This document shows positions 7,498 to 15,607 of a DNA stretch of 34,958 nucleotides, piece after piece. This DNA is from Sphingomonas sp. (lineage in GTDB: Bacteria; Pseudomonadota; Alphaproteobacteria; Sphingomonadales; Sphingomonadaceae), in the NCBI GenBank assembly GCA_025356055.1, contig JANXUU010000132.1:1-34958 (forward strand). Reading direction: 5' to 3'. A model generated the notes under the pieces. It had not been told where the DNA came from. It did not search any database and was given only the letters and a program-made list of their open reading frames with translations. Position 1 is the first letter of the stretch. Each line of letters opens with the position of its first letter. The translations under genes and the position numbers were made by a program.

Positions 7498-8561
7498 CCG
7501 TGTTCGTCAACGGGCGGTTCGCAACCCAGCCGGTGAGCGGGGTGCAACGCTATGCCGGCGAAATCGTGCGTGCGCTCGATGCGCGGGCGGGAGCCGGGGG
7601 TGAGGATTATGTGCTGCTGTCGCCGGGCGACGCACCCGATGCGGGGCTGACGAATATCGAACAGCGGCGAGTCGGCGGAAGGGGTGGGCATAGCTGGGAT
7701 CAACTGGCGTTTGCGCGCGCCGCGCGGGGCGGCGTGGCGCTGTCGCTGGCGATGAGCGGGCCGTTGCTGCACCGGCGTCAGCTGGTGGTGCTTCACGACG
7801 CCGCGGTGCACCGCAGGCCGGAGCATTTTTCACGGAGATATGCGCTGGGGCATCGCTGGCTCGAGCGCGGGCTGGCAGGGCGGGCGCGGATCGCGACGGT
7901 ATCCGAATTTTCGCGGGCCGAGCTGGCGGATGTGCTTGGTATCGAACGAGAAGGCATATTGGTTGCCCCCAATAGTGCGGATCATGCTCGCTGCCGGATC
8001 GACGATGAAGCCTGCGGGCGGTTTGGGCTGACCCCTCGGCGATTTTTCGTGATGATCGGAAATTTGAGCGCAAACAAGAATGTTGCGGTGGCCCGGCGAG
8101 CGCTGGCGCGAATCGCGGATCAGGATATCCGGCTGATTGTAATCGGGGCGGCGGCGTCGTGTTTGAAGATGGACTTGAAAAGTCGGGCTGACGAACGCGT
8201 ATGGTTGGTTGGACGTATTGATGATGAAACAGTTGCGGGCCTGCTGCGCGAGGCGTGCGCGCTGGTCTTCGCGAGCCGATATGAAGGATTCGGATTGCCC
8301 TTGCTCGAGGCGATGGCGAGCGGTTGCCCGGTGATGGCCAGCGACTGCGCGGCGGCGGTCGAGGTGTGCGACGGCGCGGCTGAACACTTCGCGGTCGATG
8401 ACGACGGCGCATTGGCGACACTGATGGAGCAGGCGCTGGTGGACGACGGGCAGTGGCGAAGGGAGCGGATCGCGGCCGGCTTCAAGCGCGCGCTCGATTT
8501 TTGCTGGGCGGAATCGGCGGCGGTGCTGGCGACGGCGTGCAGTCAATTGGAGAATGCGTAA
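7494..8561 (+). CDS. GT4-family glycosyltransferase 2 of the polysaccharide operon
   Basis: A 355-residue GT-B enzyme. The N-terminal MTVFVNGRFATQPVSGVQRYAGEI is the typical opening of mannosyltransferase-like GT4 enzymes (NGR...G(V/I)xRYA). The sequence VVLHDAAVHRRPEHF, then ATVSEFSRAELADVLGI and NLSANKNVAVA, lead to the E-x7-E motif SRYEGFGLPLLE with E264 and E272, followed by ASGCPVMASD. ATG 7494 overlaps the previous stop by four bases; the stop overlaps the next ATG by one base. The stretch around 7900-8250 is visibly more AT-rich than its neighbours, which could mean a different ancestry for part of the gene. Substrates are unknown. Confidence 0.9.
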   Translation: MTVFVNGRFATQPVSGVQRYAGEIVRALDARAGAGGEDYVLLSPGDAPDAGLTNIEQRRVGGRGGHSWDQLAFARAARGGVALSLAMSGPLLHRRQLVVLHDAAVHRRPEHFSRRYALGHRWLERGLAGRARIATVSEFSRAELADVLGIEREGILVAPNSADHARCRIDDEACGRFGLTPRRFFVMIGNLSANKNVAVARRALARIADQDIRLIVIGAAASCLKMDLKSRADERVWLVGRIDDETVAGLLREACALVFASRYEGFGLPLLEAMASGCPVMASDCAAAVEVCDGAAEHFAVDDDGALATLMEQALVDDGQWRRERIAAGFKRALDFCWAESAAVLATACSQLENA

Positions 8562-9778
8562 TGAGGCTGCTGATGGTCAATTCGCTTTACCCGCCGCACC
8601 GGGTGGGCGGGGCCGAGCAGTCGGTCGCGCTGCTCGCCCAGGCGCTGGCCCGCGATGGGGTTGACGTGCATGTCGCGACGCTGTGGCGGGGAACCGGAGA
8701 GGCGAGTGTTGTCGAAGATGGAGTAACCGTTCATCGCGTCCCGCTGGACCAGCCGGATTGGCCCTGGGGGCATGAGCGGCGACCGCCGCTGAGCCGGGCG
8801 ATGTGGCACGTGCGCGATCGGGCGAACGCCGAAGTGGCGACGCGGTTGGGGCGCCTGATCGATCGTGTCCGTCCCGATCTGGTTCATGGTCATGTGCTGA
8901 CGGGGTTTGGCGGCGGGCTTTGGGGCGAGGTCGGCGCGCGGGGGCTGCCATTGGCGCAGACCCTTCGCGACTATGCCCTGATCTGCTCGCGATCGGCACT
9001 GTTCCGCAAGGGGCGCCCCTGTACGAAACGGTGCCTCGACTGCCGGATGCTGACCGCGCCGACGCGCGCGGCGTCGCGGCAGGTCGACGCGGTGGCCGGG
9101 AACAGCGATTACACCCTTCACGCGCACCGTGCGGCGGGGCGATTCGAGGGGGTCGAAGGACGGCCGCTGTTCAACGTTGTTCCGGTCCGGGGAGCGGGGG
9201 CGAGGGGGGTCCGGCGAGCAGCCGCGAGCGGACCGCTGCGGTTCGGGTTTCTTGGCCGGGTCGAGGTCGAGAAGGGAATTGACCTGCTGCTCGATGCACT
9301 GCCGCTGATCGGACGCGAAGGGTGGCGACTAAGGATTGGCGGGGTCGGCAGGGTTGAGACGGTGGCGCGGTTGCGGAGCGCCCATCGCGATGCTCGGGTC
9401 GATTGGCTTGGACAGGTCGAGGCGGGCGCGTTTTTCGAGTCGATCGACGTGATGGTCGTGCCGTCGCGATGGCCCGAACCGTTGCCGCGATCGCTGGTCG
9501 AGGCGGCGGCGCATGGCTGTTCGATCATTGCCGCAGAAGCGGGTGGGATCGGCGAGGTGGCGGGCGTTGCAGGATGCTCCACAATGGTCGCGGCGGGAGA
9601 TGCGGCGTCGCTGGCGGCGGCGATGCGCGACGCCATCGACGCGCCCGAGCGATGGCGATCGCGGCTTGTCCCGGCGGCAGCGCTGGCGCCGTTCAGCGAA
9701 GCCGCAGTGGTGGCTGCGCACCATGATTTCTATGAGGCGGCGCGAACGAGGGCATCGCGGCGCAAGGCTGGCGGATGA
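8561..9778 (+). CDS. GT4-family glycosyltransferase 3 of the polysaccharide operon, Cys-motif type
   Basis: A 405-residue GT-B glycosyltransferase. It begins MRLLMVNSLYPPHRVGGAEQ, a classical GT4 N-terminus with the donor/acceptor loop GGAEQS. The C-domain has LRFGFLGRVEVEKGIDLLLDAL and the E-x7-E motif SRWPEPLPRSLVE with E306 and E314. A Cys cluster GRPCTKRCLDCRM lies near residues 153-162; this C-x3-C-x2-C knuckle occurs in one GT4 subset and may bind a metal. Start ATG 8561 shares its A with the stop of the upstream gene (TAATG). Longer in-frame ATG at 8453 lies inside the upstream gene and is not needed. The next gene starts in an ATGA overlap, making four coupled cistrons. Sugar specificity is unknown. 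Confidence 0.9.
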   Translation: MRLLMVNSLYPPHRVGGAEQSVALLAQALARDGVDVHVATLWRGTGEASVVEDGVTVHRVPLDQPDWPWGHERRPPLSRAMWHVRDRANAEVATRLGRLIDRVRPDLVHGHVLTGFGGGLWGEVGARGLPLAQTLRDYALICSRSALFRKGRPCTKRCLDCRMLTAPTRAASRQVDAVAGNSDYTLHAHRAAGRFEGVEGRPLFNVVPVRGAGARGVRRAAASGPLRFGFLGRVEVEKGIDLLLDALPLIGREGWRLRIGGVGRVETVARLRSAHRDARVDWLGQVEAGAFFESIDVMVVPSRWPEPLPRSLVEAAAHGCSIIAAEAGGIGEVAGVAGCSTMVAAGDAASLAAAMRDAIDAPERWRSRLVPAAALAPFSEAAVVAAHHDFYEAARTRASRRKAGG

Positions 9779-10305
9779 GCGCGTGGCGCGCCGATCTCGC
9801 CGCGTGCGGTCGACGGGGGACGGTGAGGCAAGCGATTATTGCCTGGTTCGCGAACCCGGGATTTGTGCTCGCGTGCCACTATCGGCTGGCGCACTGGGCT
9901 TCGAGGCAAGGCGCGGTCGGGCGTGTGATTGCGGTGTTGGTCGAGCGGCAGATGCTGCGGGAATTCGCGTGCCAGATTTCGGCGGAAGCGGTAATCGGGC
10001 CGGGGCTGAGGCTGCCGCATCCGTTGGGGATCGTGGTCGGGCGCGGGGTGGTGATCGGGTCCGGCGCGACGCTGTACCACGGGGTGACGCTGGGGCGGCG
10101 AAGTGCGGGCGAGGTCGCATACCCGCGGCTTGGGGACCGGGTTATCGTCTATTGTGGAGCGACGCTGGTCGGCGCAGTCGACCTTTGCGACGGAGCCCGC
10201 GTCGGGGTCGGGGAAATTCTGATCGGCGAACCGCAGCGGCTCATGCGCGATGGGGTTGTGGTTGCTGAGCGCAAAGCGAGTGGCTGGCGAGTGCCCAGGC
10301 GCTGA
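9775..10305 (+). CDS. Serine acetyltransferase-like hexapeptide O-acetyltransferase
   Basis: A 176-residue left-handed beta-helix acetyltransferase related to CysE. The N-terminal helices (FANPGFVLACHYRLAHW) match the serine acetyltransferase subgroup found in polysaccharide loci, and the hexapeptide region runs through ISAEAVIGPGLRLPHPLGIVVG, with rungs GVVIGSGATLYHGVTLG and GDRVIVYCGATLVGAVDL. Catalytic-type His residues appear in LPHPLG and LYHGVTLG. As the last gene of the coupled glycosyltransferase operon (ATGA overlap), it most likely O-acetylates the polysaccharide repeat unit or its sugar precursor rather than making cysteine; this is inferred from context. The 3' end overlaps the opposite-strand flippase gene by 65 bases. 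Confidence 0.85.
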   Translation: MSAWRADLAACGRRGTVRQAIIAWFANPGFVLACHYRLAHWASRQGAVGRVIAVLVERQMLREFACQISAEAVIGPGLRLPHPLGIVVGRGVVIGSGATLYHGVTLGRRSAGEVAYPRLGDRVIVYCGATLVGAVDLCDGARVGVGEILIGEPQRLMRDGVVVAERKASGWRVPRR

Positions 10306-11504
10306 GCGCTCCGACGGCTTGGGCGAAGCACAGGAGCTGGACAAAGCGCAGGAGGCCGCCGCCGTGCAACGCCGGGCTCGCCAAGGGGACGAGGATCGTA
10401 AGGGTGACGATGGGCGGGACGAGCAGCAGGCTCATCCGCTTGGCAAGTTGGAGCGCGATGCCGAAGTGGAAGGCGACGAGCAGGCGGAGCAGGGTTGCGG
10501 CGGCAAGCCAAGGGAGGAGTGGCGCGGCAGTTTCTGCTTGCGCAGGGCCGAGGAGCAGGCTGGCCAGCAGGTGCGGGGCGAGGGTTGCCGTAGCTACAAT
10601 CGGGAGGCCAAGGGCAAGAAGAGTTCGAAGATTGCGGTCGAGCGCGGCGGTGGCGGCGCTTGGGCCGTCGCGTTCCCAGGCGTGGACGAGGAGCGGATAG
10701 GCCGTGAGATTGACCGCCATGAAGGCGAAGCCGAGTGCCTTGCCGATGAGCTCGGCGGGGGCGGCGAAGTGGCCGGCAGCGGCGAGGCCGAGGTGGGCGG
10801 CGACCAGGGTTCGGTCGATCGTCGCGGACAGCAGAGCGAGCGCGCAGCCAGCCATTAGGGGAAGGCCCAGGCGGATCAGGTCGGCGCGGTGGTGGGCGTG
10901 GGCGACGGTGTGGAGGGCGCCTCTCCAGAGGGAATTGCGGCGGTTGGCGAGGATCGTGACGAGAAATTGGGCAAGGGCGGTGCCGGTGATGACTCCGGCT
11001 GCGCCCCCAGCCGAGGCGGACGAGGCCGAGGCCCAGCAGCAGCGCAACGACCGAGCGGCTGACCATGATCGCGGCGTAGCGGCGGGCCGAGAAGGCGAGG
11101 CGGGCGACGAGCGTTATCGCGGCGAGATGGGCTTCGCTGATCGCCAGGGCGAAGATCGCGATGTTCCAGCGAGGTGACAGGCCGGGCGGGGCGAGGCCGA
11201 AGAGCGTTGCCAGGGCGAGCACGGCGACGACGGCGACAAAAGTGATCGCGGCGACGCGGATCCAGGCGGCGACGCGTTCGCGCGAGATGCCGTCGGGGGA
11301 CGTCGGGTCGGGAAGGATGCGCGCGGACGCTTGCCGCAGCCAGTCGAAGGCGAGGGCGTTGACTAGCAGAGCGGCGGTGGTGGCAAGAGTCAGGGTCGCA
11401 AACTCGGTGGGGGGAAGAAGGCGGACCCAGAGGAGGAGGGCGGCAAGGTTGACTGCGCTCGACACCGCGAGACCGCCGGCGGGAGTGAAACGCAGAGCAA
11501 TCAC
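10241..11504 (-). pseudogene. Polysaccharide flippase (Wzx-like), interrupted by a +1 frameshift
   Basis: Two reading frames together encode one multi-helix flippase of about 419 residues, which would move lipid-linked repeat units across the inner membrane. The N-part starts at about GTG 11504 (AGGA a few bases before) and reads through AVNLAALLLWVRLLPPTEFA to VVALLLGLGLVRLGWG. The C-part resumes as GAAGVITGTALAQFLVTILA and continues through LGLPLMAGCALALLSATIDR and GLAAAGHFAAPAELIGKALG to the TGA at 10241. The join falls at a run of five C on the plus strand (11004-11008): with four, the frame is continuous. Uncorrected, translation gives about 165 flippase residues followed by Arg/Pro-rich nonsense. 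It is either a real inactivation or an assembly/sequencing indel in a homopolymer. Start is uncertain: a TTG at 11534 is also in frame. Confidence 0.8.
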
Positions 11505-11589
11505 CGACCATCCTGAAAGGCGCGAAGAAAACAATTTTCTACAACCGATATGGTTTGCTAGTGAGAATGCGAATCAGCGGGAGCGGGAA

Positions 11590-11856
11590 ATGGCGGACAA
11601 TTTCGACACGATGGGCGATTCGCCCGAATTGCCATCGCGGGTACCGTTCGCGCTGGTCCCGAGCGACAGCGTTCCGCTCACCCAGGTGGTCAAGGGGATT
11701 TACGTCGGGACGGGCGGCGACGTGACCCTGCGCGGGGTTGGGGGAGCGAGTGACGTGACTTACAAGAATTTGCCCAACGCGAGTTATATCGGGGTTCGGG
11801 CGAGTTTCGTTCGGGCAACCGGAACGACCGCGTCCGACCTGATCGGGGAGGCTTGA
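11590..11856 (+). CDS. Spike base protein, RCAP_Rcc01079 family (GTA/phage head spike)
   Basis: An 88-residue protein with the hallmarks of the spike base family named after Rhodobacter capsulatus rcc01079: a short N-terminus with a PFALVPSDSVPLTQVVKGIY segment, then YVGTGGDVTLRG, the aromatic VTYKNLPNAS, and VRASFVRATGTTASDLI. In R. capsulatus the homologue is part of the GTA head spikes that help particles bind the capsule (known from that system; from memory). There is no signal peptide or membrane segment, so it stays cytoplasmic unless packaged in a particle. ATG 11590 follows a GGGAGCGGGA site. The beta-helix gene starts 3 bases after its stop, so they form one operon. No capsid, portal, terminase or tail gene is present in the window. 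Confidence 0.85.
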   Translation: MADNFDTMGDSPELPSRVPFALVPSDSVPLTQVVKGIYVGTGGDVTLRGVGGASDVTYKNLPNASYIGVRASFVRATGTTASDLIGEA

Positions 11857-11859
11857 GCC

Positions 11860-13314
11860 ATGGGGCGCTCTTCGGGAGGAAGTTCGGTCAGTGTGCCGCA
11901 ACTGGCGGGACTGGGGGCGATGGCGCGGACCGCTTCGCTCGGGTTGACTGCGCCGACGGCGTGGAGCGCGGCGTGGACGGTGAGTGCTTTCACCCCTGCG
12001 GTTAGCCTGTTCGAAGATCGGCGCGCGCCGTTCGGGAGCATCGGCAAGTCCGCGGCGCAACTGTTCGACCTGTTTTCGAGCGCGCGCGCTTCGCCGACGA
12101 CGACGCTCTACGTCAATATCGCGAGCGGGAATGACACGACCGGGACGGGGGCGGTTGGGGCGCCGTTCCAGTCGATCCACAAGGGGGTGACGGCGGCGAA
12201 CGCGGCGGGGCAGCCGACGACGATCTTCGTTGCTGCGGGCGATTATCCGCGGGCTAATAATCCTTCGAACGGGGGAGCGGTTCTGCCCACAGTCGATCTC
12301 GCGCTGATTGCAACGGGTGGACGGGTGCGGACGGGGGCCTATGACGCGTTCAGCGCACCGACGGTTGATGCGACTTACGCCAACTGCTACGGCTTTGCGG
12401 TGGCGACGGTGAACCGGGTGGTTGATCGTGCGAACGTCGATCGGTTCGGCTGTGCGGTCGATCTCACCAATGTCGCGACGGCGGCGCAGTGCAATGGGCG
12501 GCCGGGAAGCTGGGCGCTCGCGGCGGGGAGGCTGTATGTCAATCGTGGCGACGGGGCGGCGGTGAACAACGTCAATACGCGCGTGTTCCGGGCGGGAACG
12601 GCGACGATCAAGGTCACCGCTCCGGTTAGCGTGTTCGTCGGTGGGTCGCTGGCAGGGGATGGCTTCGATTTCGAGGGGGGGAGTTCGGCGGCTTGCCTCA
12701 ATTACGCGCCTTCGACGGTGCCTCCCGCGATGAAGGCGGTGGTGGCGGACGGGTGCAGCTTCCGCTTCGCTGGCGGCGTGGCCGAGACCGGGGCGACCGG
12801 GGTGGCGATCAATTCGGTTCACGGGGTCGCGGCGCTGTTCAACTGTGCCGCCGACGGCAATGCGACCGACGGATTTAACGCGCACAATACGACCGCGCCG
12901 ACGGCGGCGACGCACTTCGTCACGGTCAATTGTTCGGCGAGCAACAATGGCCGCGCGCCGGGAGTGTCGTGCAATGGGTGGACGAGCCACGAGAATGTCG
13001 TCGGGCTGGACGTCGCGGGGGTCTATCGCGGTAATCGCGGGGGGACGATGCGGTCGATCAATCTGTCGCTGAGCTGGCTGGCGGGGAGCCGGGTCGAGGG
13101 CGATCTGGGCGATCTGGCCAATGGGGGGGCACTGATCGGGACCGCGCTGCGGGTCGACGATACGGCCAGATACTGGTGCGACCGAGTAGCGATCGACATG
13201 CCGGGGGCGGGCTATGCCCTTCATGCCGCGGCGAGCGGGTCGGCGATTTTCACGCGCGCGATGCCGCCGTTGCGCGCGCCTGCGGTAGGGCCGGGGACGA
13301 TCGGCACTTACTGA
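11860..13314 (+). CDS. Right-handed beta-helix spike/fibre-like protein paired with the spike base
   Basis: A 484-residue protein. The N-terminal about 75 residues are Ser/Ala-rich with no signal peptide, and are a likely attachment part. From about residue 80 (TTLYVNIASGNDTTGTGAVGAPFQSIHKGV) the sequence has the pectate-lyase-like beta-helix opening seen in tailspikes, followed by FVAAGDYPR and short beta/turn repeats with Asn/Asp/Gly turns, including VSVFVGGSLAGDGFDFEGG and ADGNATDGFNAHN. Several Cys occur (ADGCSFRF, FNCAADG, TVNCSASNN, GVSCNGWT), possibly stacked along the helix. It starts 3 bases after the spike base stop with GGGGAGG (11845-11851) as ribosome site. By analogy with the R. 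capsulatus pair it would be the spike/receptor-binding fibre; enzymatic depolymerase activity is possible but no catalytic triad is evident. It converges with, and overlaps by 7 bases, the Wzz-like gene. Confidence 0.8.
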   Translation: MGRSSGGSSVSVPQLAGLGAMARTASLGLTAPTAWSAAWTVSAFTPAVSLFEDRRAPFGSIGKSAAQLFDLFSSARASPTTTLYVNIASGNDTTGTGAVGAPFQSIHKGVTAANAAGQPTTIFVAAGDYPRANNPSNGGAVLPTVDLALIATGGRVRTGAYDAFSAPTVDATYANCYGFAVATVNRVVDRANVDRFGCAVDLTNVATAAQCNGRPGSWALAAGRLYVNRGDGAAVNNVNTRVFRAGTATIKVTAPVSVFVGGSLAGDGFDFEGGSSAACLNYAPSTVPPAMKAVVADGCSFRFAGGVAETGATGVAINSVHGVAALFNCAADGNATDGFNAHNTTAPTAATHFVTVNCSASNNGRAPGVSCNGWTSHENVVGLDVAGVYRGNRGGTMRSINLSLSWLAGSRVEGDLGDLANGGALIGTALRVDDTARYWCDRVAIDMPGAGYALHAAASGSAIFTRAMPPLRAPAVGPGTIGTY

Positions 13315-14537
13315 ATCGCGAGGATGAGCGCGAGGGCGATGCGCCGATGTTCTCGCCACCAGCCGAGCAGCGCTCCAGCGAGGCCGAGGGCGAGCGCGGC
13401 GAACAGGGCGAGGAGCCAGGGTTCGGGCGAGGCGGGGGCAAGTGGCGGCGTGGCTCGGGTGACAAGACGGAGTTCGGGGCGGGCGATGCTTCGCTCGGTG
13501 CGGCGTTGAACGAGGCTGGCTTCGAGCTGGCGGTAGGATTCGCGGGCGTGGTCGGCGGCGCGCTGGAGGCGGGCGAGATCGGCCTCGGCGGCGATGGCGT
13601 GGGACCGGCGTTGTTCGGCGAGGCCAAGGTTGTGGTCAAGCGCGGTGGCGCGGGCACGGGCGGCGGCGGCGTCGGCGGCGGCGCTTCGGGTGAGGCCGGA
13701 GAGCTCGGTAGCGATGGCCTGGTCAAGCACCGCGAGCTCGGTTCGGGCGCCGGTCAGCGGCGGATAGGCGGGGTCGAAGCGTTCGGCGAGCTGGGCGACG
13801 CGGCGGGCGAGTTCGGCGCGCTGGGTGCGCAAGGGACCGAGGCTGGCGGTGCCGGTCTGGCCGACTGAACCCGAGCTAACAATGATGTGGCCGGTGGCGG
13901 CGGCGGCGCGCGATGTGGCCGCGGCGAGGTCGCCGCGCGCGGTGCCGAGGCTGTCTCGCAGGGCGCCGACGAGGGAGTCGTCGGCGGTGGCGCTGGAGGT
14001 GGGGGCGTGGGCGCGGAAGATGGCGAGCGCGGTTTCGGATTGCTCGGCAATTTGGCGCGCGGCGGCAAGGTCGGCTTCGAGCGGGGAGCCGGTGGGATCG
14101 ATCGAAGTGAGGCGGTCGGCGAGCGAGCGGGCGACGAGGGTTTGGGCGAGGTCATTGGCGCGGCGCGCGGCACGGGCGGGGGCGGGGTCGGTGGCTTCGA
14201 GGCGAATAAGGTTGGTCGCGCCGATGCGTTCAGGGCGGAGCGACAAGTCGTCGGCGAGCGAGCGGGCGCTTTCGACGACGCCGTCGATGCGGGCGTCGCG
14301 CGACGCGTCGGACAGGGGGACGGCGCCAGGAGCTTGAGCGAACTCGAGCGTGGCGGCGGCGCGGTAGGTCGGGGTGACGAGGGTCGCGCATTCGACGCCA
14401 AGCAGCGCGCCGCCGATCGCGCCGATCATGCCAAGCATGATGATGCGCGGCCAGCGCGGGCCGTGGATGCGGGTGTCGAGCAGATTGGCTGGGAGCGGAT
14501 GACTCAAGCGCAGGCGTCCGAAGAAGCGGCCGAGCAC
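13308..14537 (-). CDS. Wzz/GumC-like polysaccharide co-polymerase (chain length/export)
   Basis: A 409-residue inner-membrane protein with the PCP layout: a cytoplasmic N-terminus, a first membrane segment near residues 33-55 (IIMLGMIGAIGGALLGVECATLV), a beta-strand-rich start of the periplasmic domain (PTYRAAATLEFAQ), long Ala/Arg-rich coiled-coil helices over about residues 145-350, a PCP-type Pro-rich segment (RPELRLVTRATPPLAPASPEP), and the second membrane segment near 380-400 (WLLALFAALALGLAGALLGWW). No Walker A or Tyr-rich tail follows, so the kinase partner, if any, is elsewhere. The start is GTG 14537: the in-frame TAA eight codons upstream excludes an ATG start, and no good ribosome site is seen, so the true start is uncertain. 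It likely sets the chain length of the polymer made by the neighbouring glycosyltransferases. Confidence 0.82.
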   Translation of the reverse strand: MLGRFFGRLRLSHPLPANLLDTRIHGPRWPRIIMLGMIGAIGGALLGVECATLVTPTYRAAATLEFAQAPGAVPLSDASRDARIDGVVESARSLADDLSLRPERIGATNLIRLEATDPAPARAARRANDLAQTLVARSLADRLTSIDPTGSPLEADLAAARQIAEQSETALAIFRAHAPTSSATADDSLVGALRDSLGTARGDLAAATSRAAAATGHIIVSSGSVGQTGTASLGPLRTQRAELARRVAQLAERFDPAYPPLTGARTELAVLDQAIATELSGLTRSAAADAAAARARATALDHNLGLAEQRRSHAIAAEADLARLQRAADHARESYRQLEASLVQRRTERSIARPELRLVTRATPPLAPASPEPWLLALFAALALGLAGALLGWWREHRRIALALILAIQ

Positions 14538-14607
14538 ACTGAAGATGCGATATTCATTGGCTTACCGCAATGGCCGTGGAAATACGGGCGGTGAGGAGAT
14601 GGGCGCG

Positions 14608-15552
14608 ATGCGGATCGGGATAGTCGGGCTGGGGGCGATCGGGGGCTGGGCGGGGGCTCGGCTGGCACTTGGCGGACATGCGGTTAGCGCGCTGATGCGG
14701 GGCGGGTCGGCGGCGGATTTGTCTCCGTTGCGGTTGATCGAGGGCGAGCGCGAGGAGGCGGCGGCGATTCGACGCTCGGGGGATGCCGACGCGCTGGGGG
14801 TTCAGGACGTGTTGCTGATCGCGGTCAAGGCGCCGGCGCTGGCCGAGGCGGCCGAGCGGGCAGGGCCGATGATCGGGCCAAAGACGCTGATCGTGCCGAT
14901 GCTCAACGGGGTGCCGTGGTGGTTTGCGGGGGGTGAGCGGATTTTGAGCGTCGATCCCGACGGGCGCATCGCGGCGGCGTTGCCGATGGAGCAGGTCGTC
15001 GGGTGCGTGGTCCATGCGGCGGTCGAGCGGCGCGGGGATGGCGCGGTGGTGGTACGCCAGTCGAACGGGATCAGGCTGGGCGAGCCGGGGGGCGGGGCCA
15101 GCGCGCGGGTGGAAGCGCTGGCGGCGATGGTCGCGGCGGCGGGGATCGCGGCGAGCGTCGAGGCCGATATTAGGCGGACGATCTGGTATAAATTATGGGG
15201 CAACATGACCTTCAACCCGGTGTCGGCGCTGACGCTGGCGACGACCGACCGGATATTGGGCAGCGAGCTGGTGCCGTTCGTGCTGGCGTGCATGGGCGAG
15301 GCGGCGGCGATCGGCGCGGCGGTGGGGTGTCCGATCGCCGAGAGCGGGGAGCAGCGGCTGGCGGTGACCGCGCGGCTGGGAGCGTTCCGGACGTCGATGC
15401 TGCAGGACGTCGAGGCGGGTCGGGCGATCGAGCTTGAGGCGCTGGTCGGAGCGCCGCGGGAGTTGGCGCGGCGGGCGGGGGTGGCGTGCCCGAATATCGA
15501 TGCGCTCTATGCGCTGACGCGGTTGATGGCGGAGGGTCGGGGGCTGGTTTAG
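14608..15552 (+). CDS. panE: 2-dehydropantoate 2-reductase (ketopantoate reductase)
   Basis: A 314-residue ApbA/PanE reductase that converts ketopantoate to pantoate using NADPH, in the cytoplasm. It opens with the Rossmann motif MRIGIVGLGAIGGWAGARLA. The catalytic region holds AVKAPALAEAAE, the conserved VPMLNGVPWWF, the catalytic-type Lys in RTIWYKLWGNMTFNPVSALT, and a helical C-terminal domain with FRTSMLQDVEAGRAIELEAL. ATG 14608 is preferred over earlier in-frame ATGs because GAGGAG (14593-14598) lies 9 bases upstream and MRIGIVG is the family start. The paired pathway gene panB sits at 1595-2464. Related members of this superfamily act on other ketoacids, so the pantothenate role is highly likely but not absolute. 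Confidence 0.88.
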   Translation: MRIGIVGLGAIGGWAGARLALGGHAVSALMRGGSAADLSPLRLIEGEREEAAAIRRSGDADALGVQDVLLIAVKAPALAEAAERAGPMIGPKTLIVPMLNGVPWWFAGGERILSVDPDGRIAAALPMEQVVGCVVHAAVERRGDGAVVVRQSNGIRLGEPGGGASARVEALAAMVAAAGIAASVEADIRRTIWYKLWGNMTFNPVSALTLATTDRILGSELVPFVLACMGEAAAIGAAVGCPIAESGEQRLAVTARLGAFRTSMLQDVEAGRAIELEALVGAPRELARRAGVACPNIDALYALTRLMAEGRGLV

Positions 15553-15582
15553 GGGGTAGCTGGGTTCGCTTGCCGACTGGGG

Positions 15583-15600
15583 TCCCGGCTTTCGCCGGGA
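15583..15600. repeat. REP-like palindrome between panE and fahA
   Basis: TCCCGGC (15583-15589) and GCCGGGA (15594-15600) are perfect 7-bp arms with a TTTC loop, followed by TGACGG. The string around it matches the CCCGGC-TTTCGCCGGGATGAC extragenic repeat common in sphingomonads and other alphaproteobacteria (from memory). It lies between convergent panE and fahA ends and could double as a terminator; I found no second copy in the window. Confidence 0.6.
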
Positions 15601-15607
15601 TGACGGC

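Noticed and set aside
10149-11534. Single 461-residue protein reading through the flippase region
   Set aside because: After about residue 175 it becomes Arg/Pro-rich with no membrane helices, while the other frame continues the flippase; it is a frameshift product.
11539-13359. 606-codon open frame antisense to the spike genes
   Set aside because: Arg/Pro/His-rich translation typical of a shadow in GC-rich DNA, no ribosome site, no family resemblance; the plus-strand genes have clear family motifs.
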